The position numbers were made by a program, and so were the translations under genes. From NCBI GenBank assembly GCA_017550775.1, contig JAFZOA010000505.1:1-5695 (forward strand): a stretch of DNA of 5,695 bases, in the 5' to 3' direction. Of the stretch, positions 5,103-5,695 are shown piece after piece. The first letter of the stretch is position 1; each line of letters opens with the position of its first letter. The notes beneath the pieces were generated by a model. That model saw nothing but the letters and a program-made list of their open reading frames with translations, was not told the origin of the DNA and ran no database searches. The DNA comes from Ruminiclostridium sp. GTDB taxonomy: Bacteria; Bacillota_A; Clostridia; Oscillospirales; Ruminococcaceae.

Positions 5103-5138
5103 TTGATTAAATATTTATGAAACGTTTCATAATACAAT
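5103..5138. promoter_or_regulatory. 18-bp palindromic operator-like site in divergent promoter region
   Basis: TTATGAAACGTTTCATAA (5115-5132) is a perfect palindrome. Its GAAACGTTTC core has the central CG flanked by AA/TT typical of LacI-family operators. It is not a standard catabolite-response (cre) site, because the outer TG/CA are one base too close. It overlaps possible plus-strand promoter elements: TTGATT (5103-5108) with CATAAT (5128-5133) at a wide 19-base spacing, or TACAAT at 5133-5138. On the minus strand TTGTAT (5134-5139) lies just before the palindrome. A bound repressor could block one or both divergent genes. No CtsR-type heptad repeats, usual for clpC in some Firmicutes, are seen. 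Confidence 0.6.
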
Positions 5139-5144
5139 ATATGA

Positions 5145-5203
5145 CGGCAGGCGAAAAATGTTACCTGTCGGCGAAAAAAATATCCGACGGGATTTCCCGC
5201 CGG
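5145..5203. promoter_or_regulatory. Two hairpins in the leader of the clpC-like gene
   Basis: CGGCAGG (5145-5151) pairs with CCTGTCG (5164-5170) with one G-U pair and a 12-base loop. CCG/CGGG (5184-5191) pairs with CCCG/CGG (5196-5203) across an ATTT loop with one A/C mismatch. The A7 run at 5174-5180 means the second hairpin also reads as a terminator on the minus strand (stem, ATA, T7), which could stop transcription entering from the clpC side. On the plus strand the stems lie in the mRNA leader, 16 bases before the ribosome binding site. Confidence 0.45.
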
Positions 5204-5230
5204 TATACGCTTTTCATCGGAGGAAATGAC

Positions 5231-5695
5231 ATGATCGAGTTCAAGGGCTTTACCGAAAAGGCGAACTCCGCACTGAACAAGGGCGTTGACGCAGCTATGA
5301 GCATGGGGCACACCTACATCGGGAGCGAGCATATCCTGTACGGGCTTCTCTGCGAGGAGAACAGCGCCGCATATACCGCCCTCGGCCGCTGCGGCATCAC
5401 AGGCAAGGATATAATGCGTAAAATGGAGCTTACGATAGGGAAGGGGGTGGCAACGAAGCTGTCCTCCGCCGACCTCAGTCCGCGAAGCCGCCGTATCCTC
5501 GGTGACGCGCTGTCCGGCTCCCGCAGCGAGGGAAAGTCCCTCGTCGGCACCGAGCATATCTTAGTCTCGGTCATAAAGGACGAGACCTGCTACGGAACAA
5601 TATTCCTGAAGGAGCTCGGCGCTGACGTAAAGCAGCTCATGCGGGACTGCGCCGGGGCTCCGCGCAACGGCGAGACTGCCACCGCGCCGGACAGG
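5231..5695 (+). CDS. clpC: ClpC-like AAA+ unfoldase, N-terminal part (runs off window)
   Basis: First 155 residues of a gene cut by the window end. They form the double Clp N-domain: repeat one FKGFTEKANSAL with GHTYIGSEHILYGLL (26-40), repeat two LSPRSRRILGDAL with GKSLVGTEHILVSVI (101-115). The tandem spacing and the FTEKA start match ClpC, the Hsp100 unfoldase that feeds substrates to the ClpP protease in Firmicutes. In that family this domain binds adaptors and, in some species, arginine-phosphorylated substrates. The AAA+ modules are beyond the window, so ClpB, ClpA-like or a stand-alone N-domain protein cannot be fully excluded. GGAGG (5219-5223) lies seven bases before ATG 5231; the ATG at 5226 is out of frame and stops at once. 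The gene follows no visible ctsR-mcsA-mcsB genes, so it is not in the classical clpC operon layout. Confidence 0.75.
   Translation, partial: MIEFKGFTEKANSALNKGVDAAMSMGHTYIGSEHILYGLLCEENSAAYTALGRCGITGKDIMRKMELTIGKGVATKLSSADLSPRSRRILGDALSGSRSEGKSLVGTEHILVSVIKDETCYGTIFLKELGADVKQLMRDCAGAPRNGETATAPDR

Noticed and set aside
4874..5110. Plus-strand open frames rich in Gln/Pro or Ala/Val repeats
   Set aside because: They are the complement of the repeated CGNN codons of the minus-strand cysteine-rich gene and cross the terminator at 4892-4930.
5115..5132. Catabolite-response (cre) box
   Set aside because: The outer TG and CA are one base too close to the central CG on each side compared with the cre pattern.

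Overview
The window looks like a low-to-mid GC Firmicute of the Ruminococcus type (Oscillospiraceae). The pointers are strong AGGAGG ribosome binding sites, a LytTR-type regulator, Gram-positive type IV pilin-like proteins, a Cys-rich 'HCB'-like microprotein with the CGNNCGC pattern common in clostridial gut and rumen bacteria, and a ClpC-type N-domain. This assignment is an inference from gene content. No rRNA, tRNA, CRISPR array or insertion sequence was seen.

Layout. (1) 44-778: a LytTR-family regulator whose receiver domain has lost its phosphorylation residues. (2) 779-1162: a gene-poor control region with a C8 tract, a 10-bp-arm inverted repeat, phased A-tracts, a good SigA-type promoter and a leader hairpin, all leading into pilin 1. 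(3) 1163-1843: a highly expressed-looking type IV pilin-like protein, closed by a hairpin terminator. (4) 1967-3437: a tight three-gene run with a membrane-anchored metzincin-like zinc protease and a RelE/ParE-type toxin preceded by its probable antitoxin. It ends in a cluster of three hairpins. (5) 3564-4881: pilins 2 and 3, closed by a strong bidirectional terminator. (6) 4936-5088, minus strand: a 50-residue protein with 12 cysteines. (7) 5231-end, plus strand: the N-terminal part of a ClpC-like AAA+ unfoldase. The divergent region between (6) and (7) holds an 18-bp perfect palindrome with a LacI-family-like core.

How the parts may work together. Pilins 1 and 3 are clear paralogues, sharing FLTEAD..GYGM.LS..AVC and a C-terminal GT.P.LP. 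Pilin 2 is more divergent and lacks the proline at mature position 22. Pilin 1 has the signals of a major subunit; pilins 2 and 3 look like minor subunits made from a second transcript. No prepilin peptidase, assembly ATPase or platform protein lies in the window, so these subunits would need machinery encoded elsewhere. The atypical regulator beside pilin 1 may control it, but no convincing LytTR binding site was found. The extracellular protease between the pilin transcripts is the most unusual neighbour and could act on surface or host proteins, or on the pilins; this is speculation from position.
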